Part shown: positions 17,423 through 25,799 of the stretch, one piece after another
Position numbering within the stretch: position 1 is the stretch's first letter
Layout: every line of letters begins with the position of its first letter
NCBI GenBank assembly: GCA_016933275.1
Contig: JAFGBI010000234.1
Coordinates: 1-64,000, forward strand
Direction: 5' to 3'
DNA from: Polyangiaceae bacterium
GTDB taxonomy: Bacteria > Myxococcota_A > Polyangia > Polyangiales > Polyangiaceae
Length of the DNA: 64,000 nucleotides
Made by a program: the position numbers and the translations under genes
The notes under the pieces: model-generated
The model's input: only the letters and a program-made list of their open reading frames with translations
Told to the model about the DNA's origin: nothing
Database searches by the model: none

Positions 17423-17467
17423 CCGTGCGCGTCGAGCACCTCGTTCGCCGGAGGAGCCTTCACCGCA

Positions 17468-19441
17468 ATGACCACCCGTGCCGCTGAGCTACCCCCTTTC
17501 ACCCTGTTGGCACGTTCCTTCACGGGGATTACGCTGGCCACGGGATCCCTGCTGCTAGCGTTGACGCCGCTGGTGCTCGGCGAAGCGCCCGGTAGGTTCT
17601 TCATCAACAACAAGCTCCCGCTCGAGACCCGGCTCCAGGTGGTCGGGGCTTCCTGGGTCGGCGGCTGCGCGTTTGCTCTCCTGGCGCTCCTGATAACTCA
17701 CTTCCGCGCCGATCCGAACGCCGCCCGGGTGCGGCTCTCCAAGCTCATGGCCCCGCTGGTGGTGAGCTGCTTCGTGCCGGTGCTCTTCCAGCGCGAAGCC
17801 TGGACCGGGAAGGAGCTCTCCTTCCTGGCGTTCACGCTCGCCCTCGGTCTCGGCCTCGAACGCCTGTTGCGCCCAGCCGTCGAGGCGGTCCATCCGTGGC
17901 TCGAGCGGTCTTCGTTCCTCGGATCGAAAGCACATCGGATGGGTCGCTATCGAATCGTGCGCTGGTCGGCGGTGGCCATCGCGGCAGCGCTCGCGGGTGC
18001 CTACGTCTATCGGATCGGTCGGCTCACCAACGCCTGCCACGTCAAAATGACGACGATGAGCTCGGACCTGGCCGAGTACGACAACATGTTCTTCAATGCC
18101 CTGCACGGGCATCCCTTTCGTTCCCCCGCGATCGCCGGCCACCTGCAGGATTTCAGCACCCTCCAGGGCCACGCGGAATTCGGCCTCTACCTGTTGCTCC
18201 CGTTCTACTCCCTCTCCCCCGGCTCGGAGGCGTTGCTCTGGATCCAATCCGCCGTCGTGGGCCTGACGGCGATCCCGATCTTCCTCCTCGCTCGTGCTCG
18301 GCTGGGCAGCATCGGGGGACTCTGCTTCGCCGTTGCCTACCTGATGGCACCCGCGGTTCAGCAGCCCAATTTCTACGACTTTCACTTCACTTGCCTGGGC
18401 ATGTTCTTCGTGGCCTGGCTGCTCTTCTTCGCGACGACCTTGGCCCAGACGCCCCCTCGGGTCAGGCGGTGGCGCAGAGTCGGCCTCTACGTGACGCTGC
18501 TCCTGGCCTTCTTGTGCCGCGAGGACATGCCCATGGGAACCGGCGTGTTGGGCGCCTTCCTGGTGCTGAGCGGCCTCTTGGTGAGGGACGGGCTGGCGGT
18601 GGTGATCCTGTCCAGCATCTACTTCTTCTCCATGAAGTTTGCCATCATGCCCCTGTTCGGGACCTGGTGGTTTGACACCATGTACGAGGACCTCAAGGCG
18701 GAAGGCGCGAAGGGGTTCGGCGCGATCATCCTGACCATCCTCACCAATCCCTCTTTCACGCTACGTGCGATGCTCACGGAGCCCAAGCTCCTCTACGTCT
18801 TGCACATGACGGCGCCCGTCCTCGCGCTCTGGCTCCGGCGGCCGCTCTTCTGGCTGGCGTTCCTACCGGGAATGGTGGCGACGCTGCTCGTGACCAATCG
18901 ACCGCCGATGTACACGGCCTCCTTCCAGTACACCTACTTCTGGGTGCCGTACGTCTTCGCCGCTGCGATCCTGGCGACGCGCCGAGGTTTCCGGCGCTTC
19001 GCCGTGTGCGGAGCACTGGTGGTCTGTGCCGCGGCGTTGAGCCACCAGATGGGGGCTTTCCCGGCAGGGAAGAGCATCGTCGGAGGATTCGGCGTGAAGA
19101 CCTTCGCCGTCAGCCCCGCCGAACGGACCGAGTACGAGCAGCTTCGGTCGCTGATCACCAAGATCCCTCCCGAGGCGTCGGTGACAGCCACCGAGGTGGA
19201 AGGGCCACACGCCTCGGCACGACTGATCCTCTACAGCCTGAAGTACACGCTCGGGGTGGACCCCGACTATCTGCTGATCGGCCACGTGCGCCCGGGCGGC
19301 GAGGCCGAACACCTTCGCCAGGCGCTGGGATCGGGGAAGTACGGGGTCGTCGCGGAGGCAGGCCGCTTCGTTCTGGCGCAGCGCGGGGCCGACCCCAGGA
19401 ACAACGACGTGCTCTGGCGCAGGGTTGGGGGACGGCGGTAG
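17468..19441 (+). CDS. DUF2079 multi-spanning membrane protein (2 of 3)
   Basis: Protein of 657 aa with many TM helices and a C-terminal soluble domain. Family hallmarks are YDNMFFNALHGHPFRSP, YDFHFTCLGMFFVAW and LCREDMPMG. A GGAGGA lies 12-13 bases before the ATG. It shares its layout with the copies at 12906 and 19466, but protein identity appears low outside the motifs, so this is an old gene family rather than a fresh duplication. Its 3' end faces the third copy with only 24 bp between stops, leaving little room for terminators. Confidence 0.85.
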   Translation: MTTRAAELPPFTLLARSFTGITLATGSLLLALTPLVLGEAPGRFFINNKLPLETRLQVVGASWVGGCAFALLALLITHFRADPNAARVRLSKLMAPLVVSCFVPVLFQREAWTGKELSFLAFTLALGLGLERLLRPAVEAVHPWLERSSFLGSKAHRMGRYRIVRWSAVAIAAALAGAYVYRIGRLTNACHVKMTTMSSDLAEYDNMFFNALHGHPFRSPAIAGHLQDFSTLQGHAEFGLYLLLPFYSLSPGSEALLWIQSAVVGLTAIPIFLLARARLGSIGGLCFAVAYLMAPAVQQPNFYDFHFTCLGMFFVAWLLFFATTLAQTPPRVRRWRRVGLYVTLLLAFLCREDMPMGTGVLGAFLVLSGLLVRDGLAVVILSSIYFFSMKFAIMPLFGTWWFDTMYEDLKAEGAKGFGAIILTILTNPSFTLRAMLTEPKLLYVLHMTAPVLALWLRRPLFWLAFLPGMVATLLVTNRPPMYTASFQYTYFWVPYVFAAAILATRRGFRRFAVCGALVVCAAALSHQMGAFPAGKSIVGGFGVKTFAVSPAERTEYEQLRSLITKIPPEASVTATEVEGPHASARLILYSLKYTLGVDPDYLLIGHVRPGGEAEHLRQALGSGKYGVVAEAGRFVLAQRGADPRNNDVLWRRVGGRR

Positions 19442-19465
19442 CGGCAGCCTGAACACCGCACCGCG

Positions 19466-21514
19466 TCAGCGTCCGATTCGGTCCAAGAATGCGGGGTTCT
19501 GCCCGGTGCCGTGGCCTCGACGAGCCAGGGCAAACGGCGGCTCGACCGCCACGATCCCGAAGGTCCCGCTGGTGAGCAGGCGCACGGTCGTCGGGTGCTC
19601 GTCGACGATGAAGTCCTGGCGCTCGCTCGGGACCAGGAGGTACTCGGCATCGAAGAGGCCGATCGTGAGGTTGTAGGCGTCCGGACGGTTGGTGACCTGG
19701 GGGGTGGTGAAGCCCGACGCCGCGATCTTCGCCCTGGGGGGCACCAGGGCCAGCAGCTTCGCCATCGCATCTCGGCGCCAGGCTCCCTCCGCGTCGATGC
19801 CGAACCGATAGTGAACCGGCCCCGCATAGACCGCCTGTCGCTGGAGCACGGCCCCGAACTGGTAGCTGATGGGAAGCGTCGCGCTCAGCATGCCGACCAC
19901 GGCAGCGGTCCGCGCTCGAGCCCACGGCTGGTCGACCGTGCGCTCGAGCGCCCACACCGCGCCAACCAGGAAGAACACCAGCGCATGCGCGCCGTACTGG
20001 AACCGAATATGGGCAACGGGGAGGTATTCCGTCGAAAGGAACGAGAAGACGAGCGTCGGCGCCGCCAGCACCAGGAAGATCGGCCGCCTCACCGGCAGGA
20101 AGAACAGCGGCAGCAGCAGCTGAAGGGAATAGACGAGCTTCTGCTCCTCCCACACCTGGATCAGGGTGAGGAGCGGATTGGTGAGGACCGTCTTGAGGAT
20201 CCCGCTCAATCCCACTTCCCCGGGAGGCAGGAGCTTGCGGTAGATGAAGACGAAGGACTCGGCGCCCGCAAACCGCGGCATGACGAGGAATCTCATCACC
20301 AGGAAGTACACCGCGCCCGCGGCGGCCACGATGAGTCCGGCACGGGGACGAGTGCCCGTCAGAGCGAGCGCCACCCCGAGGATCACGACCCAGGTGGCGA
20401 CGTCTTCCCGCACCGACAAGGTCAAGACGATGGCCAGCGCGGCCAGCACGTCGCGTCGAGTCTCCAGGAAATTCAGCGCCGCCCAGAGGAAGACCATGCC
20501 CAACGGCAGGAAGTGAAACTCGTAGAGATTGGCGTTGTGCACCGCTGGGTGCAGGAGATAGACGAGGGCGAAGGCCGCACCGAACCAACTTCCTACGTGG
20601 CGCCGAGCGAAACAGTATAGAGGCCAGGCCGCAGCGCCGATCAGAACCGATTGCGCCACGAGCAGCGAGTGCGCCCGCGGGTAGATCGCGTAGACCGGTG
20701 CCAGCACATAGGCGAAGAGCTCCGCGTGCACGCCGAAGTGACCACCTTCGGGCCCGAAGCGGGAGGACGATTTGAAGAAGGGCCCCCCGTGGACGAGGTT
20801 CCAGACGAGGTTATCGTAGATGCTCGTGTCGTAGCCAGTGCGCACACAGACGTGGAACGCCACCGTGTAGTACGAGAAATAGGCGACATAGCCGAGGATA
20901 CCCGCCGCCACCAGCAGGGTCGGCGCGCTCGGTGGTCGCCAGCGGCCCCGCCACCTCGGTCGGCATGGCCACCTCGGTCGACCCCACCACGGTCGGCACA
21001 GCCGACGCCAGAGCCGAGCCGGCGCGGTATCACCGCATGGCGCGGGCAGCGCCGCCGCCGCCAATCGAGTCGTACCGTAGGCCGCTAGCGAGAAGGCGGA
21101 GACCAGGCCCAGGAACAGGAGCGGCCGGGATCCCCAGATCGACCAGCGAAACAGGAACGGGATCACGCTAACGAGGAACAACGGCGAGACGACGCGAACA
21201 GCCGCGTAGAGACGGTGGCTCGACCGTGAAAGGGACCTTCGACCTCCTCGCCACGCGGCCAGCCCGAGGTAGAGGGCCGCCGCGAGCGCGAGGAACGCCG
21301 GTAGACCGACCATCGCCGCCAGCATCGTCTTCTGCGACATGGGCGACAGGCCGCCCTCTAGGAAAGCAGGGACCGGCTCGTCGATGAGCAGAAAGGCGCA
21401 GAAGAACCCGAGCGAGACGCCGCCGACGCCCGCGATGGCGAGGGCCCGAAACGCCACGGTGAGGGCCGGGAGGCTGGGCTCGACGAGGGTGGGCTCGGCG
21501 CGCTGGCAGGTCAT
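19466..21514 (-). CDS. DUF2079 multi-spanning membrane protein (3 of 3)
   Basis: Protein of 682 aa if translation starts at ATG 21514. The track start at 21745 adds 77 Arg/Pro-rich residues that look like a shadow, and the shorter form matches its paralogues (688 and 657 aa). Motifs: YDNLVWNLVHGGPFFKSS, LYEFHFLPLGMVFLW and LSVREDVATWVV. The N-terminal MTCQRAEPTLVEP is soluble, followed by repeated TM helices. The C-terminal ASGFTTPQVTNRPDAYNL matches the soluble tail motif of the other two. It is transcribed toward copy 2. Likely a GT-C-like enzyme of the same glycan pathway; the reaction is unknown. Confidence 0.85.
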   Translation of the reverse strand: MTCQRAEPTLVEPSLPALTVAFRALAIAGVGGVSLGFFCAFLLIDEPVPAFLEGGLSPMSQKTMLAAMVGLPAFLALAAALYLGLAAWRGGRRSLSRSSHRLYAAVRVVSPLFLVSVIPFLFRWSIWGSRPLLFLGLVSAFSLAAYGTTRLAAAALPAPCGDTAPARLWRRLCRPWWGRPRWPCRPRWRGRWRPPSAPTLLVAAGILGYVAYFSYYTVAFHVCVRTGYDTSIYDNLVWNLVHGGPFFKSSSRFGPEGGHFGVHAELFAYVLAPVYAIYPRAHSLLVAQSVLIGAAAWPLYCFARRHVGSWFGAAFALVYLLHPAVHNANLYEFHFLPLGMVFLWAALNFLETRRDVLAALAIVLTLSVREDVATWVVILGVALALTGTRPRAGLIVAAAGAVYFLVMRFLVMPRFAGAESFVFIYRKLLPPGEVGLSGILKTVLTNPLLTLIQVWEEQKLVYSLQLLLPLFFLPVRRPIFLVLAAPTLVFSFLSTEYLPVAHIRFQYGAHALVFFLVGAVWALERTVDQPWARARTAAVVGMLSATLPISYQFGAVLQRQAVYAGPVHYRFGIDAEGAWRRDAMAKLLALVPPRAKIAASGFTTPQVTNRPDAYNLTIGLFDAEYLLVPSERQDFIVDEHPTTVRLLTSGTFGIVAVEPPFALARRGHGTGQNPAFLDRIGR

Positions 21515-21850
21515 GCAGTCGATCGGTGGCCTCCCTGAGGAGACCGTCCAGAAGCTGCGTTGGATCGGGACATGCCGCCCCGAAACCAACCACGACAACG
21601 AGAATAGCATGCGCCCCCGACAAAACTCGGCCCCTGCTTGGCGCCGATCGGGGCCATGGACCCGTTCGAGCCGAATTCGTGCCGCCTCGCGGGCGCATCG
21701 GCGGTGAAGCCCGCCGACCTCCGGCGGCTCGATGACGGTCCCCATGGCGGGTGGGGACCGCCCGTGGCTTCGACGCGTCGCACCCGAACGACGGCCAATG
21801 GCCGAGCCCGCCTCATGGTCGGGCTCGACCCGGCCCTTCCAAGAGACTCC
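21515..21850. other. upstream region of third DUF2079 gene
   Basis: About 335 bp between the chosen start at 21514 and repeat copy B. The reading frame of the DUF2079 gene stays open to 21745, so part of this could be coding if an earlier start is used, but its composition is shadow-like. It must hold the promoter of the minus-strand gene; no boxes are convincing. Confidence 0.4.
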
Positions 21851-22203
21851 CTAGAGCAGCAATCAGGTTGATTGCTGCGTCCAATCAACAACCCAAGCCG
21901 GCGGAGCCGGAACCAAACAGGCCAGGCCATCAGCGGTCAGCGGTCAGCGTTCAGGTAGAACGCGGAGACCTTGATCGCTGACGCCTGATTGCTGATAGCC
22001 ACGAGAACGCTGAGAGATTTTCTGCCGGATCCGGTCAAGATCACACCGCCAAGGGACTGGAACACCGAACCGGGAGCAGATCTCGCCAGAGGCGCCGCTG
22101 GAAGCGCGTCCTCGCCTCGCACGGACGCGTTTTCAGCGGCGCCGTTGCGATCGGCAACCTGATCGGTGGTCCACAGCTGCAATCAACCTGACAGCTGCGC
22201 TAG
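21851..22203 (+). repeat. dispersed structured repeat, copy B (long form)
   Basis: Begins CTAGAGCAGCAATCAGGTTG, followed by the same 160-bp middle module as copy A. The internal hairpin is the longest in the window: GCCGCTGGAAGCGCGTCC (22094-22111) against GGACGCGTTTTCAGCGGC (22123-22140), 18 pairs of which two are G-T wobbles, extending three more G-C pairs outward. The terminal GGCAACCTGATCGGTGG block is followed by a further hairpin-like fragment, CAGCTGCAATCAACCTG. It is intergenic, upstream of a minus-strand gene and of a small plus-strand gene. Confidence 0.9.
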
Positions 22204-22348
22204 GGTCGAGGATCTCGGGATGTCGGTGTCGGGGCCTAGATCGAGGCGAAAGTCCGTGTCGATAATGGCGTGTCGACCGACGCGCTTCACCGCGGCCGCG
22301 CCCTCGCGCCATCTCGCCCGGCGGCCCTCCCCGCGTATACTCCGCGAC

Positions 22349-22645
22349 ATGATGACCGCTGCGCGTCGGATCGGGCTTCCGCTCGCCATCAACCTCGTGG
22401 CCCTCGTCGCTCTGTTCGGTGGTGCGTTCGTCGCCGCTCCATACGGCTGTGCCGGCGGCACCTCTGCCTATGTGTTCGGTGGGATCGGGGTCGTCCTGCT
22501 CGTCATGGCCGTGCCCATCGTCTTCGGGCGGAGGGAATTGGGGACGGCAATCGGCCTCGCGGGACTGAGTGCGCTCGTCGGTCTCACCACCTGGATTTCC
22601 GGCTTTTTCTTGGCGGATCTCCCGGTTATCTGTGCCTTGTTCTAA
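22349..22645 (+). CDS. small hydrophobic membrane protein (98 aa)
   Basis: Starts at the first of two adjacent ATGs (22349, 22352); the longer ORF from 22166 runs into repeat B and is Arg-rich. Three hydrophobic helices are visible: IGLPLAINLVALVALFGGAF, YVFGGIGVVLLVMAVPIVF and TAIGLAGLSALVGLTTWISG. The short basic N-terminus suggests its end is cytosolic. Two Cys (in APYGCAGG and VICALF) would lie near the outer side. No family is recognised and its role is unknown. Confidence 0.65.
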   Translation: MMTAARRIGLPLAINLVALVALFGGAFVAAPYGCAGGTSAYVFGGIGVVLLVMAVPIVFGRRELGTAIGLAGLSALVGLTTWISGFFLADLPVICALF

Positions 22646-22776
22646 CTACCCGGACACGATCCGCGGCAACCAGGATCGCAAGCTAGACTGGACACGAACG
22701 GTCCGCCCCCCTCTCAGGCCATTCCTGAGCGAAGAGCAGTCGCCGAGCGACTCGCTCCACGCTAGGCTGCTCCACC

Positions 22777-24936
22777 ATGCGGCGACCGTGGTTGATTCGC
22801 ACCCCCGACGGTGACTTCGAGGCCAGGGTTGCACACCTTGGCGCGAGTCCCGCCGATCGGACCGCATCCGATCGGGCTTCGGCCTGGTTCAGCGCCGATT
22901 TCTCGCTCGCGAACGGCGAGCCCGATGCGCTGTCCAGCGTTCAGGAGCTCCGGCGAGTGGTCACGGGATCCCAAGGATCCTTCCTCGGCGATCGGGAAGA
23001 CGTCTTCGCCATCGCGGAGCTCCGTCGCTGGCTAGAGCAGGCTTGGCGAACCGGGCGAGTGGTCTTCACCCCCATCGCGAGGCCGGTCATCCGCGTGCTC
23101 CGTTCGGCAGCACCAGCCGTGGAGTTCGCGCCGCCACCCGCCTCCACCGACAGCTCGGCCCCAACCTACTTCGAGGTGCGCTTCGTCGACGAAATCGGCG
23201 AGGCCATCGCCGGACTCGAGGTGATCATCACGACCGAAGGGAAGGGGAACCCCGTGACGACCGATGGCGACGGCGTGGCCCGACTCGACGGCGTCACGTC
23301 CAGCTTCGCGAACGTGCGGGTAGCGAGCATCAGCAAGCTTGGTGAGATCGTCGAGCCGAGGTGGTCCACGGTGCGCGCCGGAGATCCTCCGACGGCCGCG
23401 CACCTTACCAGAGCGACCCTCGCCACTCTACCTTCTGGCATCGCCCTCGAGAGCGAGCAGCAGCATCTGGTCGTGATCGAGCCGCGGCGTGGCAAGCTCT
23501 TCATGGAGCTCTGGGACAAGGCTGGACGGGTGCGTCACGTGGGGTGTCGGTACCGCATCAGCGGTCCGACGAGCTTCGATGGAGAGACCGACGAGAACGG
23601 ACGTCTGCTTCACGAGGACGTCCCGCCAGGCGACTACGAGCTGACGTTGACGGTCGAGGTCGAGCTCGCGGGAGAGGTCACCTCCAACGACTACCAGAGC
23701 CCGGCCGTGGTTCTGGACGGAACCGAAGCCGAGCCGCACATCCGTCGCCTCGGCGTGGTCCCGCGGGTGATCATGGCTCGCGTGCGGGGACTGCTCTTCG
23801 ATCTCAACAAGTCCTTCCTCCTGCCTTCCGCGATCCCCGCCCTGCGGCGGATCCGCGACGTATACGCCACCAACAACCCGAGCGAGCTCTTGATCGTCGG
23901 GCATACAGATACGAGCGGGGAGCCCAACATCAACGATCCGCTCTCCGTCGAGCGCGCCGATACGGTCGCCGCCTTCTTGAAGGACGACGTCGACCCGTGG
24001 CTCGCCTGGTATGGCCAGGGGAAGCCCGTGTCCAAGCGGTGGGGCGCGACGGAGGATCTGATGATGATCCAGGCGATGGCCGACTACGGCACCAAGCCGG
24101 CCGATCTCGATCCGGTGAGCTGGTTTCAGAAGCGCCACAACAACAAGCCGGAATCCCACCGCCAGCCGATGAGCTCGCTGAAGGAGGACGGCATCCTGGG
24201 CCCGAGCACGCGCCGGCAGCTCGTGAGCGACTACATGGGATTGGATGGGGCCACCCTGGGAACCGAGAACGGGCTCGACATCCGCATCACCACCCACGGC
24301 TGCGGCGAGAACTTCCCGGTCGACGACACCGGGACCCAGCTCGACAGCGCGCCCGCGGATGACCGTCGAGACCAGCTCGACCGCCGCGTCGAGCTCTTCT
24401 TCTTCGATTCGGAATTCGGCATCGTGCCCCCGCCGCCGGGCAAGAACTCGCGCGCCGGGAGCACGGCGTACCCCGAGTGGCGGAAACGCGCGGAGCAGGA
24501 GCACTTCTTCGATGTCCTCGACCCGATGCGGCTATTGCGACTGCGGGTCCTGGTGCAAGGTGAGGTCCACGCCAGCGCCGCGTACCGCCTCTTCATCGAC
24601 GGTCAGCTGATCGGTGCCGGGGAGACGAACGAGGATGGCTACCTCGTGCTGCCGGTCCCCGTGGACGCCAGCGAGGCGCTCCTCGAGCTGCCGGCGGTCG
24701 GTCTTCGCCGGACGGTGTCGTTGGTGGCGAGCGAGGGATTCCCGAGCGTGGACACGCTGGAGGGGCAGCGGACTCGGCTCCATCAGCTCGGTCTCTACGT
24801 CGGACCGCTCACGGGGGATGCGGACGCAGCCTTCTCCGACGCCGTCGAGCGGTTCCGCGCCGAACGGAGCCTCGGACCAGGCACGGAGCTTGACTCTGCC
24901 GCCCAGCAGGAGCTGGCCGCAACCTACGGGAGCTAA
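22777..24936 (+). CDS. OmpA-domain protein with peptidoglycan-binding segments
   Basis: Protein of 719 aa. Residues about 130-180 and 230-310 look like carboxypeptidase-regulatory/Ig-like beta modules (EVIITTEGKGNPVTTDGDG, FDGETDENGRLLHED). The OmpA C-like fold starts about 331 (LLFDLNKSFLLPSAIPAL) with GHTDTSG at 374. Its closing strand, DRRVELFFF, comes only at about 535. Between them sit about 140 residues including DGILGPSTRRQL, a PG_binding_1-like motif. A second such segment (LHQLGLYVGPLTGD) ends the protein at about 668-715. No signal peptide is seen. It is first of three genes (8 bp to the next), ending with a lipase, which suggests an effector or envelope-targeting system; no T6SS core gene is in the window. 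Confidence 0.75.
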   Translation: MRRPWLIRTPDGDFEARVAHLGASPADRTASDRASAWFSADFSLANGEPDALSSVQELRRVVTGSQGSFLGDREDVFAIAELRRWLEQAWRTGRVVFTPIARPVIRVLRSAAPAVEFAPPPASTDSSAPTYFEVRFVDEIGEAIAGLEVIITTEGKGNPVTTDGDGVARLDGVTSSFANVRVASISKLGEIVEPRWSTVRAGDPPTAAHLTRATLATLPSGIALESEQQHLVVIEPRRGKLFMELWDKAGRVRHVGCRYRISGPTSFDGETDENGRLLHEDVPPGDYELTLTVEVELAGEVTSNDYQSPAVVLDGTEAEPHIRRLGVVPRVIMARVRGLLFDLNKSFLLPSAIPALRRIRDVYATNNPSELLIVGHTDTSGEPNINDPLSVERADTVAAFLKDDVDPWLAWYGQGKPVSKRWGATEDLMMIQAMADYGTKPADLDPVSWFQKRHNNKPESHRQPMSSLKEDGILGPSTRRQLVSDYMGLDGATLGTENGLDIRITTHGCGENFPVDDTGTQLDSAPADDRRDQLDRRVELFFFDSEFGIVPPPPGKNSRAGSTAYPEWRKRAEQEHFFDVLDPMRLLRLRVLVQGEVHASAAYRLFIDGQLIGAGETNEDGYLVLPVPVDASEALLELPAVGLRRTVSLVASEGFPSVDTLEGQRTRLHQLGLYVGPLTGDADAAFSDAVERFRAERSLGPGTELDSAAQQELAATYGS

Positions 24937-24944
24937 CGGCATTC

Positions 24945-25799
24945 ATGACGATCCTACCGACCCCGCCGGTGCCGATGGACCTCTACGGGGCCACCTTGAA
25001 GCGCCCCGCCTGGATGAACGATCGAACGTGGTACGAGTTCCGGTTCCCCACCGGCCACGTCGGGTCTCTTGCCGTGGAGGCGCAGATCGTGCCACCGGAA
25101 GCGCTCGAGTACCTCGTGACGCAGCGACGAGCGCGGATGCTGGGCGGACCCGGCGTCCAGAGTCCGGACATCACGTCCTATCCGGGGCCATTCCCTGCTC
25201 GCGGGTTCTCTCTGCAGCCAAAAGGCACCGCGGAGACGATGTGCCTGGTCGCCCTCGCCACCCCGGGCCGCGCCACCACGATCCTCAGCACGGGAGCGGT
25301 GGGCCACGACCAGCAGCTGTCGGACTGGCTCGCCCGCGCCGCGGCGCTGCCTGCCACTTGCGTCCTCCGCCAACAGGAACGCCCCTTCTCCGTCCTGGGT
25401 CTCAGCCTCCCGCTGCCGGAGGACGCCATCCCGCCCCGCTCCTTCCAGCTTGGAGGCGAGCGATCGACGCTGGTCATCGACTGGGTGAAGCCGACGAGCG
25501 CGCCGCCCTCGGTAGATCCGGGGGAAGCCTTTTCGCTCGGCCCCGATGCCGGGGTCGAGGTGCGACCCGCGCAGCACTGGCACCGGCGAGACGGGTCGGT
25601 GGTGACCGACACGTGGACGGTCGATGCGCGGGGCGTCGTCGACGGCGATGCGGTCGACCTCTTCGTCGGAGGGGCGAGGGTCGTGAGGGAAGGGTCAGCG
25701 CTCGATATCTTCGCCAAGGCCGAAGCGAGCGATGCGCCTCGACTTCGCGCCGAATTCACCGCGATCGTGGTCTCCGTGCTCATGGAGGTGGCCTCGTGA
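24945..25799 (+). CDS. hypothetical protein between OmpA-like and lipase genes
   Basis: Protein of 284 aa with no TM helix or signal peptide and no recognised motif. It is predicted to be mixed alpha/beta; stretches such as LIDWVKP, GHDQQLSDWLARAAALPATC and ALDIFAKAEASDAPRLRAEF look globular. It begins 8 bp after the OmpA-like gene, and its TGA overlaps the lipase start (GTGA), so it is surely co-expressed with both. A dedicated chaperone, adaptor or immunity protein for the lipase would fit the position, but this is context inference only. Confidence 0.7.
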   Translation: MTILPTPPVPMDLYGATLKRPAWMNDRTWYEFRFPTGHVGSLAVEAQIVPPEALEYLVTQRRARMLGGPGVQSPDITSYPGPFPARGFSLQPKGTAETMCLVALATPGRATTILSTGAVGHDQQLSDWLARAAALPATCVLRQQERPFSVLGLSLPLPEDAIPPRSFQLGGERSTLVIDWVKPTSAPPSVDPGEAFSLGPDAGVEVRPAQHWHRRDGSVVTDTWTVDARGVVDGDAVDLFVGGARVVREGSALDIFAKAEASDAPRLRAEFTAIVVSVLMEVAS

